A stretch of DNA of 48,498 nt from Pantoea rwandensis (lineage in GTDB: Bacteria > Pseudomonadota > Gammaproteobacteria > Enterobacterales > Enterobacteriaceae), in assembly GCF_002095475.1 (NCBI RefSeq), contig NZ_MLFR01000037.1, positions 1-48,498 of the forward strand, read 5' to 3'. This document shows, piece after piece, positions 25,529-34,361 of this stretch. The notes beneath the pieces are model-generated. The model had not been told where the DNA came from. It searched no databases and saw nothing but the letters and a program-made list of their open reading frames with translations. Made by a program: the position numbers and the translations under genes. The first letter of the stretch is position 1; every line of letters begins with the position of its first letter.

Positions 25529-26553
25529 CGTTGAGGGACTCCTCTTTGGTAAAGAATGAAGGCGAAAGCGGGCGCACCGATCAACGCCGTCACCACGCCA
25601 ACAGGCAAAACCTGATGTGCGATCAGCGTTCTGGAAATCAGGTCAGCGATGATCATGAAATGGCAGCCAGCCAGAAATGCGATGGGAAGGGTGACAAGAT
25701 GGCGATGACCGGCAAGCATGCGGGTCACATGAGGGATCACTAAGCCAACAAAACCCACTGCACCAATGGAACTGACAATCACTGCGGTTATCAACGCGGT
25801 GATCAACAGCAACACGATACGCACTGCCGTCACCTGTGTACCCAGTGTTGCTGAAACTTCACTACCAAAGGAGAAGGTGTCTAGCGTGCGTGCATAACGC
25901 ATGATCACTAACAGGCCAGCAAGAATGACCACGGAGCACAGTATGGCATCAGCCCAACGCACACCGCTTAAGCTTCCCAACAACCAAAACATCACGCCAC
26001 GGGATTGCTCAGCGTTCGCCGCCGTGCTGACAATGTAAGAGGTGAGCGCATTAAACAGTTGTGTACCGGCAATGCCGGCCAGAATAATGCGCCCTGTGTT
26101 GCCGCCCATCCCGCGTGAAAGGAGCAGGATGAAGGCAAAAGCCAAGCAGGCTCCTGTAAAGGCACCCCCGCCCACGCTGACCACGCTACTGCCAACGCCC
26201 AATAACATCACGACAACCGCACCTGTGGATGCACCGGCGGAAATCCCCAGCAGATAAGGCTCCGCCAGTGGATTTCTGAGTAAAGATTGCAACACCAGCC
26301 CACATATTGCCAATCCACCGCCACTGCATGCCGCCATCAAAGCCCGGCTCATGCGGTATTGCCACACGATGCCCGCTTCAACAGGTGGCAAATCGTAGTG
26401 AGTAATGCCTAACCCATTGGTGATAGCGCGTGTGGTATCGGTCAATGAGATGGGCATATCACCGATGGAAGCCGAAAAAACCATCATGACAGGCAGGCTC
26501 AGCAGCCCTGCCATAAAAATAAGCGCGACTCTTATAAAGTTTGCCGTTCTCAT
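25525..26553 (-). CDS. FecCD-type ABC transporter permease
   Basis: A 342-residue permease with about ten membrane helices. The motifs LLRNPLAEPYLLGISAGASTGAV (about 88-110), GIAGTQLFNAL and VGLVIPHVTRMLAGHRHL (near 275, the loop that contacts the ATPase) are those of the FecCD/BtuC family. It starts one base after the binding-protein gene ends and overlaps the ATPase by four bases. Only one permease gene is present, so the transporter would contain a homodimer. Confidence 0.92.
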   Translation of the reverse strand: MRTANFIRVALIFMAGLLSLPVMMVFSASIGDMPISLTDTTRAITNGLGITHYDLPPVEAGIVWQYRMSRALMAACSGGGLAICGLVLQSLLRNPLAEPYLLGISAGASTGAVVVMLLGVGSSVVSVGGGAFTGACLAFAFILLLSRGMGGNTGRIILAGIAGTQLFNALTSYIVSTAANAEQSRGVMFWLLGSLSGVRWADAILCSVVILAGLLVIMRYARTLDTFSFGSEVSATLGTQVTAVRIVLLLITALITAVIVSSIGAVGFVGLVIPHVTRMLAGHRHLVTLPIAFLAGCHFMIIADLISRTLIAHQVLPVGVVTALIGAPAFAFILYQRGVPQR

Positions 26554-26554
26554 C

Positions 26555-27562
26555 TTATTTAAACGCGGCGATCTGTTGGCTAATCAATTCGACGGCATCC
26601 ACATTTCGCAGGGAAGGATTCAGAGACATGGCAGGAACCACGACAATATGACCTTGCTTGACCGCTGTCATTTCACGGGTCACGGGATCGCTGGCCAGAA
26701 AAGCTTGCTTAACGGCGACGTCATCAGCCGGGTATAACCTTCGGTCCATACTGGCGATCACGATAATGTCAGGCTGGGATTGCGCGATATGCTCCCAGCT
26801 CACGGCAGGCCACTCTTCTGATGAATCCGAGATATTTTTCAGCCCTAGCGTCTTGCTGATCCAGCCCGGTGCGCCCAGATTACCGGCAATCCATGGGTCG
26901 CCCTTCAGGCGCGTACTGGAAAACCAGTAAACCACTTTGAGAGGATGAGCGCCTTGCAGCGCGGCGCGTTTCTGCGCCTCTTCAACACGCGCAGATAGGG
27001 TCTTCTTGAGTTCATCACCGCGAGTGGGAACATCAAAGATAGCGGCGAGCTCAGTAATCTCATCAAAGATAACGTTGATTGAGTAAGGCGTGACTCGCGC
27101 ACCGTCGCCGTTTGAGGTGGCGGTCACTGCTTTCCCTTCGCAATCTGCGGGTGAAATCCAGGTGTTGATGCCGAGTTGCTCAAACTGCTTGCGCGTAGCG
27201 ACTTCGCCTTGTGGACCCACATGCCAACTGTATTGGGCCAACACCAAATTCGGTCGTTGTGCCGCCACGGCTTCAAACCCTGGAGAATTGTCGGCGAGAC
27301 GTGTGAGTCCTTTTCCTGCTGCTGCTAAATCAGACGGCAAAGCGCCGAACCAGACAGAGGTTCCAACAATTTTGCTGCCCAGCCCCAGTGCAAGCAGAAG
27401 TTCTGTTTCATGTTGACCAATCGTCACCTCCCGGGAAGGGGGCTGGTTGAAGGTTTCTGAATTACCGCAATTTTTGACAGTGAGAGGAAAGTTCGCTGCC
27501 AGAGTAGGTGCGCTTGTTAATGCGAGAGTTAGTGATAAAAAAAACTTTGAGAGAGAGTGCAT
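26555..27562 (-). CDS. Periplasmic metal-chelate binding protein of the ABC importer
   Basis: A class III (BtuF/FecB-like) substrate-binding protein of about 335 residues. The signal peptide covers the first 22 or so residues (MHSLSKFFLSLTLALTSAPTLAA); two lobes follow, with typical stretches TELLLALGLGSKIVGTS and RRPNLVLAQYS-like segments. A TTG two codons upstream is possible but the ATG at 27562 is preferred. No clear ribosome site is visible, and the Zur-like palindrome lies only 18 bases upstream, so the transcript may have a very short leader. The cargo could be an iron, zinc or cobalt chelate; the operator argues for zinc. Confidence 0.85.
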   Translation of the reverse strand: MHSLSKFFLSLTLALTSAPTLAANFPLTVKNCGNSETFNQPPSREVTIGQHETELLLALGLGSKIVGTSVWFGALPSDLAAAGKGLTRLADNSPGFEAVAAQRPNLVLAQYSWHVGPQGEVATRKQFEQLGINTWISPADCEGKAVTATSNGDGARVTPYSINVIFDEITELAAIFDVPTRGDELKKTLSARVEEAQKRAALQGAHPLKVVYWFSSTRLKGDPWIAGNLGAPGWISKTLGLKNISDSSEEWPAVSWEHIAQSQPDIIVIASMDRRLYPADDVAVKQAFLASDPVTREMTAVKQGHIVVVPAMSLNPSLRNVDAVELISQQIAAFK

Positions 27563-27579
27563 GATCAACCGAAAATGTG

Positions 27580-27596
27580 ATGTTATAACGTAACAT
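27580..27596. promoter_or_regulatory. Putative Zur box
   Basis: ATGTTA-TAACG-TAACAT has perfect 6-bp arms and resembles the core of the enterobacterial Zur operator (TGTTATA-N-TATAACA); about 16 of 22 positions of the E. coli znu site agree. It lies between the binding-protein gene and the ABC exporter gene and could control one or both. Confidence 0.6.
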
Positions 27597-27694
27597 TGTG
27601 TGGATTTCAGAAGTGAGTTGTCAACCCCATTTTCTAAGTGGAGTCCTTGAGAGCAAACCGAGTGAAAAAGAGAATGTCGATCACTTCCTGCAAA

Positions 27695-27715
27695 TAAATC
27701 TCATTATCATCTATC
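27695..27715. promoter_or_regulatory. Possible Fur-like site upstream of ABC exporter
   Basis: The stretch ATCTCATTATCATCTATC contains two ATTATC-like hexamers in the order found in Fur sites, about 50 bases before the exporter start. The fit is only partial, so this is a weak call. Confidence 0.35.
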
Positions 27716-27761
27716 ATGGTGAGGGCTTCATTCAAATCAACGGCAATCAGGGAGGCAGTCA

Positions 27762-29495
27762 GTGATTTTGGCAATCCGCTATGTGTTTCTATCCTGTCCG
27801 ATACGTATTTCCGCACTCATCGCTATCATTGTTCTACAAGGTTTAATTCCGGCACTGAATATTTTCATGACGGGAGAAATCATCAATGGCCTTCAAACAT
27901 CGGCCACCAGTAATAACAATTTGATGGTCACCATTGGTTTATGGTGTCTTTCTTTGCTGGGTATTCAATTAATGCAGCCTTTGGTCAACCTTCTTCAAGG
28001 GGATGTCACGGAGATCGCTACCAGCCATTTTAGTGGTCGTATTATGCAAAGAATGAATAGCTCATTTTCACTCAGCCTGTTTGATAACAAGGAGCGCTAT
28101 GAACAGTTGGAATTCCTGAAAAAAGAAGCGGCTTACCGGCCATTGAATTTTATTATTTGTTTGATCTACACCTTCAGGGCGTTAGTGATGGCAGCGGGGT
28201 TGCTGGTGGTGCTGGTCAAATATTCGGGAATAGGTTCAGCCCTATGCGCGTTGTCGGTCATTCCGTTAATTCTGGTTAATCTGCGTATTGAGCGGAAATA
28301 CTGGGAGAATCTGCTAAAGAATTCGAAAGATTCTATTGTCATGCGCTACGTTTACGGCCTGAGTATGGACAAAAGCTATCTGCAGGAAATTCGGCTCTAC
28401 GGACTGGGAAAATATCTGCTGGAGAAATTTACGCGAGCAGCGAAAAGCATGCATGAGCGTATGCACAAGCAGCGCATTCGTGCACTTTTGATGCCGATTC
28501 CAGCCAGCATTCTGAGTTTGTTAATGCTGTTCGCCGGTGTGTACTTGTTTCTCAATACGTTGCGAGACAGTCATCTGGCAGTGAGTGCTCTGGTTATGGT
28601 ATTCCAGTCGATTGTGATGATGAAATCGCACCTGGACGAGATCGCGACCTACGGGGTCAATATTAAAAGCACCAGCGCCTTTTTCGATAGTTACCATTCT
28701 TTTATCACCGATGAGATTGAACCGGTGGTGAACGGAGAGGTGGCGCTACCGCATCATCATCCCTTTTCAATCCATATAGCAGGCTTGCACTTTCAATATC
28801 CGGGTCGTAACAGCCCCGCACTGAATGGCGTAGATCTCAGCCTTCAGGCTGGCGAGAAGGTGGCCATTTTGGGGGATAATGGCAGTGGGAAAACCACGTT
28901 AATAAAACTTTTATTACGCATGTATGCGGCTCAACATGGATCGATATCTGTATCAGGGGTTGCGCTTGAAAATCTGGATATTGAACATTATCGTCAACAG
29001 ATTGCCACCGTGTTCCAGGAATATGGGAAATATGAGTTCTCGGTGGGGGAAAACATTGCCTTAAGCAACTACGAGACAGAAACGCATGCTGAACGTCTTG
29101 AAGCGTTAATTAAACAAGTTAAATTCCCGTATGCCTTGAACACCGGTTTGGGTAAACAGTTCGGTGGGGATGAACTCTCAATCGGGCAATGGCAAAAATT
29201 GGCGATTGCGCGCGCTCTATTTAGAAATGCCAATCTGTTTATATTTGATGAGTTTTCTTCATCACTTGATCCTGAAACCGAACACCAATTATTCATGGAT
29301 ATACTGGCACTTAACACCACGGTGGTCGCCGTCACTCATCGGCTAGGTAACATTAAAGCCTTTGATCGCATCGTGGTGATGTCGGAAGGAAAGGTGATTG
29401 AGAACGGCGATTTTACTTCGCTGATGAACAAGCGCGGGAAATTCTATGATATTTGGCATGCGCAGTTCCAATCTGTCATGAGTGAAGCGGTGTAA
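27762..29495 (+). CDS. ABC exporter with fused membrane and ATPase domains
   Basis: A 577-residue half-transporter: about six helices in residues 1-320 and an ATPase domain with Walker A GDNGSGKTT (about 373), Q-loop FQEYGKYEFSVGENI, a variant signature LSIGQWQKLAIARAL, Walker B LFIFDEFSSSLD and H-loop VTHR. It resembles peptide or lipid exporters of the type found in RiPP clusters, but no precursor peptide or maturation enzyme is near. The GTG start at 27762 is supported by GGGAGG six bases upstream. It diverges from the FecBCD-like importer; base composition is more AT-rich than its neighbours, suggesting transfer. The cargo is unknown; export of a metallophore is one option. Confidence 0.83.
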   Translation: MILAIRYVFLSCPIRISALIAIIVLQGLIPALNIFMTGEIINGLQTSATSNNNLMVTIGLWCLSLLGIQLMQPLVNLLQGDVTEIATSHFSGRIMQRMNSSFSLSLFDNKERYEQLEFLKKEAAYRPLNFIICLIYTFRALVMAAGLLVVLVKYSGIGSALCALSVIPLILVNLRIERKYWENLLKNSKDSIVMRYVYGLSMDKSYLQEIRLYGLGKYLLEKFTRAAKSMHERMHKQRIRALLMPIPASILSLLMLFAGVYLFLNTLRDSHLAVSALVMVFQSIVMMKSHLDEIATYGVNIKSTSAFFDSYHSFITDEIEPVVNGEVALPHHHPFSIHIAGLHFQYPGRNSPALNGVDLSLQAGEKVAILGDNGSGKTTLIKLLLRMYAAQHGSISVSGVALENLDIEHYRQQIATVFQEYGKYEFSVGENIALSNYETETHAERLEALIKQVKFPYALNTGLGKQFGGDELSIGQWQKLAIARALFRNANLFIFDEFSSSLDPETEHQLFMDILALNTTVVAVTHRLGNIKAFDRIVVMSEGKVIENGDFTSLMNKRGKFYDIWHAQFQSVMSEAV

Positions 29496-29517
29496 CTACG
29501 GCTGTATGCAGCCAAGG

Positions 29518-29542
29518 AGGAGTGACTCTATGAGTCACTCCT
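29518..29542. other. Stem-loop between converging genes
   Basis: AGGAGTGACTC pairs perfectly with GAGTCACTCCT across a TAT loop, between the stop codons of the exporter and the reductase. Neither strand has a T run, so factor-independent termination is doubtful; it may block converging transcripts or shield 3' ends. Confidence 0.6.
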
Positions 29543-29556
29543 GAGTGAAGAAACCG

Positions 29557-30453
29557 TCAGCCCGGCCCCTCACTGCCAGCCGCCAGTAGCGGCACCACCA
29601 CATCACTGATCGGTGTCGCGATACCGTGCGCCTTACCGCGCCGCTGGACCACGCCGTTGCGGATATCCCATTCCAGGGTTCGGTTCGCCTGGCGATCGGC
29701 AAGAATGGAGGTGCCTAAATCCGTTGGTGCGCGATGGAAGCCATCAATGATTTCTTGTGGCACGTTATCACTCAATTTTGCGCCTTCTGCGCGTGCTACG
29801 GTCAGGCATTCGTGCAGATAAGCCAGCCCTAATACGGTGATATCCTGGCGCTGAAACATGCCTGCGCGACGATTGGATAACACCATCAAGCCCGCTACTG
29901 CGTTTTGCAACAGTTTGCGCCAGGCGATGGAGAGGAAGTCCGCTTCCAGTTCGACTGCGCAGCGTGAATGCTGCAACGCCTGAACAATTTTCTGAGCGGG
30001 GGTAACTTCGGGCAAGGTCAGTCGCGGTTTGGCACGCAGCCACACAGAAGCATCGGGTTCGCGCTGAGCCGGGAACCACACCACGGAAGGCAGTACCGTT
30101 GCGCCATTGACCAGCGGTGACAGCTGCTCAACTTGCTCCACACCATTTTGCAGGGCGCAGACCACTGTATTTTCATCGCATAAATTAGCCAGCCAAGGGG
30201 CAGTTTCAGCAACTTGCGTGGTTTTTACCGCCACAAATACCAGCGCAAAAGGTTTCGTGATCTCTGCAGGATTGCTCAACACCGGACCCGGTACCACAAT
30301 TTCCCCGCTCTCATGGCGCAACAGTAATTGGCTGTGGGCCGTGCGCCCACAGAGCAGTGGCGTGCGATTCACTTCATGCAGGGCGGCGGCAACGGTTGTG
30401 CCGATCGCGCCTGGCCCGATAAGGGCAATACTTTGAAACTCAGACATCGTCAT
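29557..30453 (-). CDS. 2-dehydropantoate 2-reductase family protein (PanE/ApbA-like)
   Basis: A 298-residue NADPH-dependent reductase. GPGAIGTTVA (residues 13-22) is the Rossmann motif, VKTTQ (about 76) and LQNGVEQVE (about 101) are family signatures, and WRKLLQNA with the catalytic Lys lies near 185; the C-terminal helical domain has the usual E/S substrate contacts (GTSILADRQANRTLEWD). It would reduce ketopantoate to pantoate, or a related 2-keto acid. Many genomes carry such paralogues besides true PanE, so the physiological substrate is open. It stands alone, 67 bases before a DMT exporter on the same strand. Confidence 0.85.
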   Translation of the reverse strand: MTMSEFQSIALIGPGAIGTTVAAALHEVNRTPLLCGRTAHSQLLLRHESGEIVVPGPVLSNPAEITKPFALVFVAVKTTQVAETAPWLANLCDENTVVCALQNGVEQVEQLSPLVNGATVLPSVVWFPAQREPDASVWLRAKPRLTLPEVTPAQKIVQALQHSRCAVELEADFLSIAWRKLLQNAVAGLMVLSNRRAGMFQRQDITVLGLAYLHECLTVARAEGAKLSDNVPQEIIDGFHRAPTDLGTSILADRQANRTLEWDIRNGVVQRRGKAHGIATPISDVVVPLLAAGSEGPG

Positions 30454-30520
30454 CTTTCCCCTGTTTATCCTGTGCTGCCACCGAGGCCAGCGTGCATCTC
30501 ACTATACAATCATGGGTTTA

Positions 30521-31348
30521 TTACCCGATGATGAGCGTGCCAATCGCGATCACTGAACAGGCGGATATTTTGCGCACCGTCAGTGTTTCTCCAAGAAACA
30601 GATACCCGATCAAGGCGGCGAACAGTACGCTGGTTTCGCGGAGTGCTGACACCGCGCCCAGTGGTGCGCCAGACATGGCGTAAATGATGATGGCATAAGC
30701 CAGCAATGACACCACTCCCCCTAGCACTGCCATCCCCATACCCGGGCGTGGCTGCCATAGGCTGCGTGCGTCGCGCAGTAGGATATAGACTGCCGGCATC
30801 ATCACTCCCCACAAGGCGCTCATCCACGCCGTATAGGCAAGCGGAGACCCTGCGAGTCGAACCCCCATCCCATCTACCACACTATAGGCAGCAATAAATC
30901 CGCCGGTGGCCAGTGCATACGGCAGGCCTGGCGTGACGATTTTTCGCCCCCGCAGTGCCAGAAAAAGAATGCCGCCTGAGACCAACACCACACCAAGCAG
31001 GGTATGTGCGGTGATCTTTTCATCGGCAAACAGCGCTGCGGCAAGGGTAATTAACAGTGGCGATGACCCGCGAGCAACGGGATAGATTTGCCCTAAATCG
31101 CCTGTCTGATAACTGCGCACCAAACACAGGTTATAGCCCACATGCAGTACCGCAGACAAAATCGCAAACGGCCAGCTTGCGCGATTGGGCGGTGAAATAA
31201 AGAGTGCGCCCGCGGCACTGACCGCAGCAATGGCGATACACATGATGCTCATTGACCATAACCGGTCATGACCACCACGTAGCAGCGCATTCCAACTGGC
31301 ATGCAGCAAGGCGGCAAACAGGGTGAGGAAAATCAGTGAATTTGGCAT
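30521..31348 (-). CDS. EamA/DMT-family transporter
   Basis: A 275-residue protein with ten predicted membrane helices forming two EamA repeats: residues about 1-135 (LFAALLHASWNALLRGG, VARGSSPLLITLAAALFADEKIT) and 145-275 (LRETSVLFAALIGYLFLGETLT). The two matching segments ending in DE/GE plus a small helix are typical drug/metabolite exporters. It follows a LysR regulator encoded upstream on the same strand, 75 bases away, which probably controls it. The substrate cannot be inferred. Confidence 0.87.
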   Translation of the reverse strand: MPNSLIFLTLFAALLHASWNALLRGGHDRLWSMSIMCIAIAAVSAAGALFISPPNRASWPFAILSAVLHVGYNLCLVRSYQTGDLGQIYPVARGSSPLLITLAAALFADEKITAHTLLGVVLVSGGILFLALRGRKIVTPGLPYALATGGFIAAYSVVDGMGVRLAGSPLAYTAWMSALWGVMMPAVYILLRDARSLWQPRPGMGMAVLGGVVSLLAYAIIIYAMSGAPLGAVSALRETSVLFAALIGYLFLGETLTVRKISACSVIAIGTLIIG

Positions 31349-31422
31349 GCGCTGATGCTAAGCAGCGCATGGCCAAAGTTAAAGCGAAGTCTCAACATGC
31401 AAGCATGAGTAAAAGCTCATAC

Positions 31423-32331
31423 TTAGAGATAATTTTGCTGCGCCTGACGTGATTCTTCTAACAACCAGTCACGGAAATGAAGAATGTGTGTCTGCGTTTC
31501 AGCGCCTTTTGGACAGACAAAGTAGTAAGCCGCAGGCGAGGGAAAAGAGAGGTTAAATAAGCGCACTAAACTTCCGTCGTTAATCTCTTTTTCAACGTGT
31601 CCGCTGCGTGCCAGCGCAATACCCTGGCCTAGCAGTGCGGCTTCAATTGTCATGTTGGTATCAGCAAAGCGCACGCTCTCCTGCAACGCGCTCATACTGA
31701 TGCCAGCCTGCTTGAACCAGATTTCCCACTTAGGCACTAAATCAGCTCCATCACGGGTTAATAAGGGATAGCGCAGCAGTTCCGCAGGTTCGACGGGTGT
31801 GCCCAGCCGCTGCAGTAATGCCGGGCTGGCCACAGGAAACAGTTGTTCGCGAAACATAAATGCGGAGTGTAATGCCGGTTGGTTGCCATAGCCGAAACGA
31901 ATCGCTACTTCAGGATCGTTGTCAGAGAAGTTGATCGCGTCGTCGGTGCTCTCGATCGTCACCTTTATTTCCGGATGTTGTTCGGCCAAACTCGGCAGGC
32001 GTGGAAGTAGCCATTTCAGCGCGAAGGAGTAAGTGGTGCTGACACGCAATCGCACACGGCCGACCTGTTCACGTTGATCGGCCAGCGTGGCTTCTAGCTT
32101 ATGGAAAAATTCGCGCACAATCGGTGCAAGTGCAGCACCTGCAGGGGTCAAGGTCAGCGTTTTACCGCGTTGAAAAAGCTGAAGTCCCCAAATTTCCTCC
32201 AAATTTTTTAGCTGATGGCTCACGGCACTTTGCGTGATATGCAACTCTTCGGAGGCGGCAGTAAAGGTTGCATGACGTGTGGCGACTTCAAAGGCCCGCA
32301 GGGTAGCGGTAGGCGGTAAATCTCTCATCAT
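31423..32331 (-). CDS. LysR-family regulator, GcvA-like
   Basis: A 302-residue regulator. The ATG at 32331 is chosen because CTGGAG precedes it and the protein then begins MMRDLPPTATLRAFEVA, the usual opening of the GcvA branch; an upstream extension of 41 codons is Cys-rich and unlike any LysR protein. The winged helix is at about residues 6-65 (FTAASEELHITQSAVSHQLKNLE), followed by the ligand domain. It probably controls the EamA exporter immediately downstream on the same strand. Confidence 0.86.
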   Translation of the reverse strand: MMRDLPPTATLRAFEVATRHATFTAASEELHITQSAVSHQLKNLEEIWGLQLFQRGKTLTLTPAGAALAPIVREFFHKLEATLADQREQVGRVRLRVSTTYSFALKWLLPRLPSLAEQHPEIKVTIESTDDAINFSDNDPEVAIRFGYGNQPALHSAFMFREQLFPVASPALLQRLGTPVEPAELLRYPLLTRDGADLVPKWEIWFKQAGISMSALQESVRFADTNMTIEAALLGQGIALARSGHVEKEINDGSLVRLFNLSFPSPAAYYFVCPKGAETQTHILHFRDWLLEESRQAQQNYL

Positions 32332-32386
32332 TGGCTCCAGCACTATGAGTGAATGCTCATAGCACGGTAGCCTAAAGTGGTGCGAT

Positions 32387-33139
32387 TTACAGCAGGGTAA
32401 TCTGCTTTTGTTGCAACAACTGCTGCATGGCGCTGTCAGGTTCACCATCCACAATCAGCGTACTGGCAAGGGATAAATCGCCAATGGCAAAGGCCGATGC
32501 CGAATTAAGCTTCTCCCTGGACACCATCACCACTGTCTCCGCCGCACGGGCTGCCAGCGCACGCTTCACACCGGCCTCTTCATAGTTGCCCGTAGTTAAC
32601 CCTGCGGTTTTGTGCACGCCCGTGACGCCCATAAAAAACAGATCGGCATTGATGCGCGCAATCGCTTCGAGCACCGCCGAGCCTATCGCCACCACGGAGT
32701 GACGATAAAGCTGGCCACCAATCATGATCACCTCAACCAACGGAAAATCGACCAGCGCCACGGCGATATTTGGGCTGTGCGTGACCACAGTAAAGGCCAA
32801 TGTTTTTGGTAACAACTGCACCATCTCTGCCGTGGTGGTCCCGCCATCAATGATCACCACCTGACCTGGCTGAATTAGCTGTACCGCTTTTTGCGCGATC
32901 AGGCGTTTAGAGCTGATTTGCACGTTTTTGCGTGTTTCAAAAGGCGCAATAGCGGCAGAAACCGGCAGCGCACCTCCGTGCACGCGCTGCAGCAATCCCT
33001 CGCTAGCCAACTCACGAAGATCGCGCCGGATAGAGTCCTCAGAGACCTCAAATCGCTGGCTTAACTCACTGGACATCACCTGTTTTTCTTCGGCAAGGAT
33101 CGCCAAAATCTGTTGTTTACGCTGGCTGGAAAGCATCAT
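32387..33139 (-). CDS. DeoR/GlpR-family transcriptional regulator
   Basis: A regulator of about 250 residues starting MMLSSQRKQQILAIL; an upstream extension of 14 codons is less likely. The DeoR helix-turn-helix is at about residues 5-58 (VMSSELSQRFEVSEDSIRRDLREL, RVHGGALP), and the C-terminal sensor domain has IDGGTTTAEM (about 92) and the conserved MGVTGVH and EEAGVKRA stretches that bind phosphorylated sugars. It diverges from nudK with 78 bases between, so it may control the nudK-DUF4406 pair; a sugar phosphate would be the expected effector. Confidence 0.86.
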   Translation of the reverse strand: MMLSSQRKQQILAILAEEKQVMSSELSQRFEVSEDSIRRDLRELASEGLLQRVHGGALPVSAAIAPFETRKNVQISSKRLIAQKAVQLIQPGQVVIIDGGTTTAEMVQLLPKTLAFTVVTHSPNIAVALVDFPLVEVIMIGGQLYRHSVVAIGSAVLEAIARINADLFFMGVTGVHKTAGLTTGNYEEAGVKRALAARAAETVVMVSREKLNSASAFAIGDLSLASTLIVDGEPDSAMQQLLQQKQITLL

Positions 33140-33217
33140 TTTCTCGTTCGTGTTTTTGCTTGTATTTGCACGATTATGCATGATAACGTCTGCTTTGTCA
33201 TCAGGTGGAGGTTAAAC

Positions 33218-33808
33218 ATGCAGCAAAAAGTCCGTCATATTCGTGAGCAGTTGTTATCTGATAACTGGTACACGCTCAAAAAATACACCTTCGAATTACA
33301 GCGTTCCGACGGCAGTTGGCAAGAACAAAGCCGCGAAGCGTATGACCGAGGGAATGGCGCGGTGATCCTACTTTATCATCGTCGTAAACAAACGGTGGTG
33401 CTGACGCGCCAGTTTCGTTTTCCCATTTTTATCAATGGGCACGATGGCTTTTTGATTGAGGCCGCTGCGGGTTTGCTGGATAACGCCTCGCCGGAGGCGC
33501 GCATCATTGCCGAAGCGCAGGAAGAGACCGGTTACACCGTTCGCAACGTTGAGAAAGTGATGGAAGCCTACATGAGTCCAGGCTCGGTGACGGAAAAACT
33601 CTTTTTCTTTATTGCGGAGTATAGCGATGACGACCGACAGCATGCCGGTGGTGGTCTCGAAGAAGAGGGTGAAGATATTGAAGTGCTGGAATGGCCCCTT
33701 CATCAAGCACTGGCGGCGATCCGCAGCGGTGAGATTGTGGATGCCAAAACCATCATGCTGCTACAACACCTGGCGCTAAACATGCAATTTGAGGAGAAGA
33801 AGTCATGA
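33218..33808 (+). CDS. nudK: GDP-mannose pyrophosphatase, NudK-like
   Basis: A 196-residue Nudix hydrolase close to E. coli NudK (191 aa), with matching stretches YDRGNGAVILLYH, FIAEYSDDDR, AGGGLEEEGEDIEVLE and the Nudix box ending EAQEETGY. The ATG at 33218 has GGAGG seven bases upstream; longer in-frame starts would overlap the divergent regulator. It hydrolyses GDP-mannose and similar nucleotide sugars to the sugar 1-phosphate and NMP. Odd points: the first acidic residue of the Nudix box, Glu in E. coli (DNDEPE), is Ser here (DNASPE), and the basic residue before the EAxEE core is Ala. It overlaps the next gene by four bases. Confidence 0.86.
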   Translation: MQQKVRHIREQLLSDNWYTLKKYTFELQRSDGSWQEQSREAYDRGNGAVILLYHRRKQTVVLTRQFRFPIFINGHDGFLIEAAAGLLDNASPEARIIAEAQEETGYTVRNVEKVMEAYMSPGSVTEKLFFFIAEYSDDDRQHAGGGLEEEGEDIEVLEWPLHQALAAIRSGEIVDAKTIMLLQHLALNMQFEEKKS

Positions 33809-34164
33809 TGATTCTGATTGCGGGTCCGGTACGCAGTGGTACCCAGGGCGATCAGGCTCTGATCGAACGCAACATGCAGCGGCTCGATAAGATGGCCTTA
33901 CAGGTATACCAAAAAGGGCACATTCCCGTGATTGGGGAATGGCTGGCGTTACCGCTGGCCAGTGCGGCAGGCTCACAGCAGATTGGCGATGAAATCAGTG
34001 AAGCCTTCTTGTATCCGGTTGCGCATCGGCTTATCCAACGCTGTGATGCCATCTTACGCATGCCGGGCGCTTCGACGGGAGCAGACAAGGATGTGCAAGT
34101 CGGCCAGGCTTTGGGGCTGAGTATCTACCATCACATTGATGAGATCCCGGCGGTCCAGGCATAA
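33805..34164 (+). CDS. DUF4406 protein (nucleoside deoxyribosyltransferase-like)
   Basis: A 119-residue protein opening MMILIAGPVRSGTQGD, with VIGEWLALPLA in the middle and CDAILRMPGASTGADKDVQVGQALG near the end. This is the DUF4406 pattern, related in fold to nucleoside 2-deoxyribosyltransferases (Rossmann-like, phosphate-binding loop at the N-terminus). Its ATG overlaps the nudK stop (ATGA), so the two are translationally coupled and probably act on linked nucleotide metabolites. I know of no established reaction for it. Confidence 0.8.
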   Translation: MMILIAGPVRSGTQGDQALIERNMQRLDKMALQVYQKGHIPVIGEWLALPLASAAGSQQIGDEISEAFLYPVAHRLIQRCDAILRMPGASTGADKDVQVGQALGLSIYHHIDEIPAVQA

Positions 34165-34361
34165 ACAAAGAATTGATATACGTTGCCCTGTCTGTCATTC
34201 CCTGATTTTAAAAGGGGGCGTCGATAACAGAGCGGTTTCGGTCAGCTGCTGCTTCCACGTATTGCAACAACCGCTCACCCAAGCATCAAAAACGCGCTAA
34301 CTGTTATTGCAGAAGAATGGTGTAAAATCGACACAACTTTTTCTGTGTATGGATAATCGAA

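Noticed and set aside
27634..27816. 60-codon minus-strand frame between the importer and the exporter
   Set aside because: It overlaps the start and ribosome site of the exporter, has no ribosome site of its own and resembles no family.
27716..27913. 65-codon plus-strand frame as a RiPP precursor for the exporter
   Set aside because: It runs inside the exporter gene in another frame and lacks a leader/core pattern.
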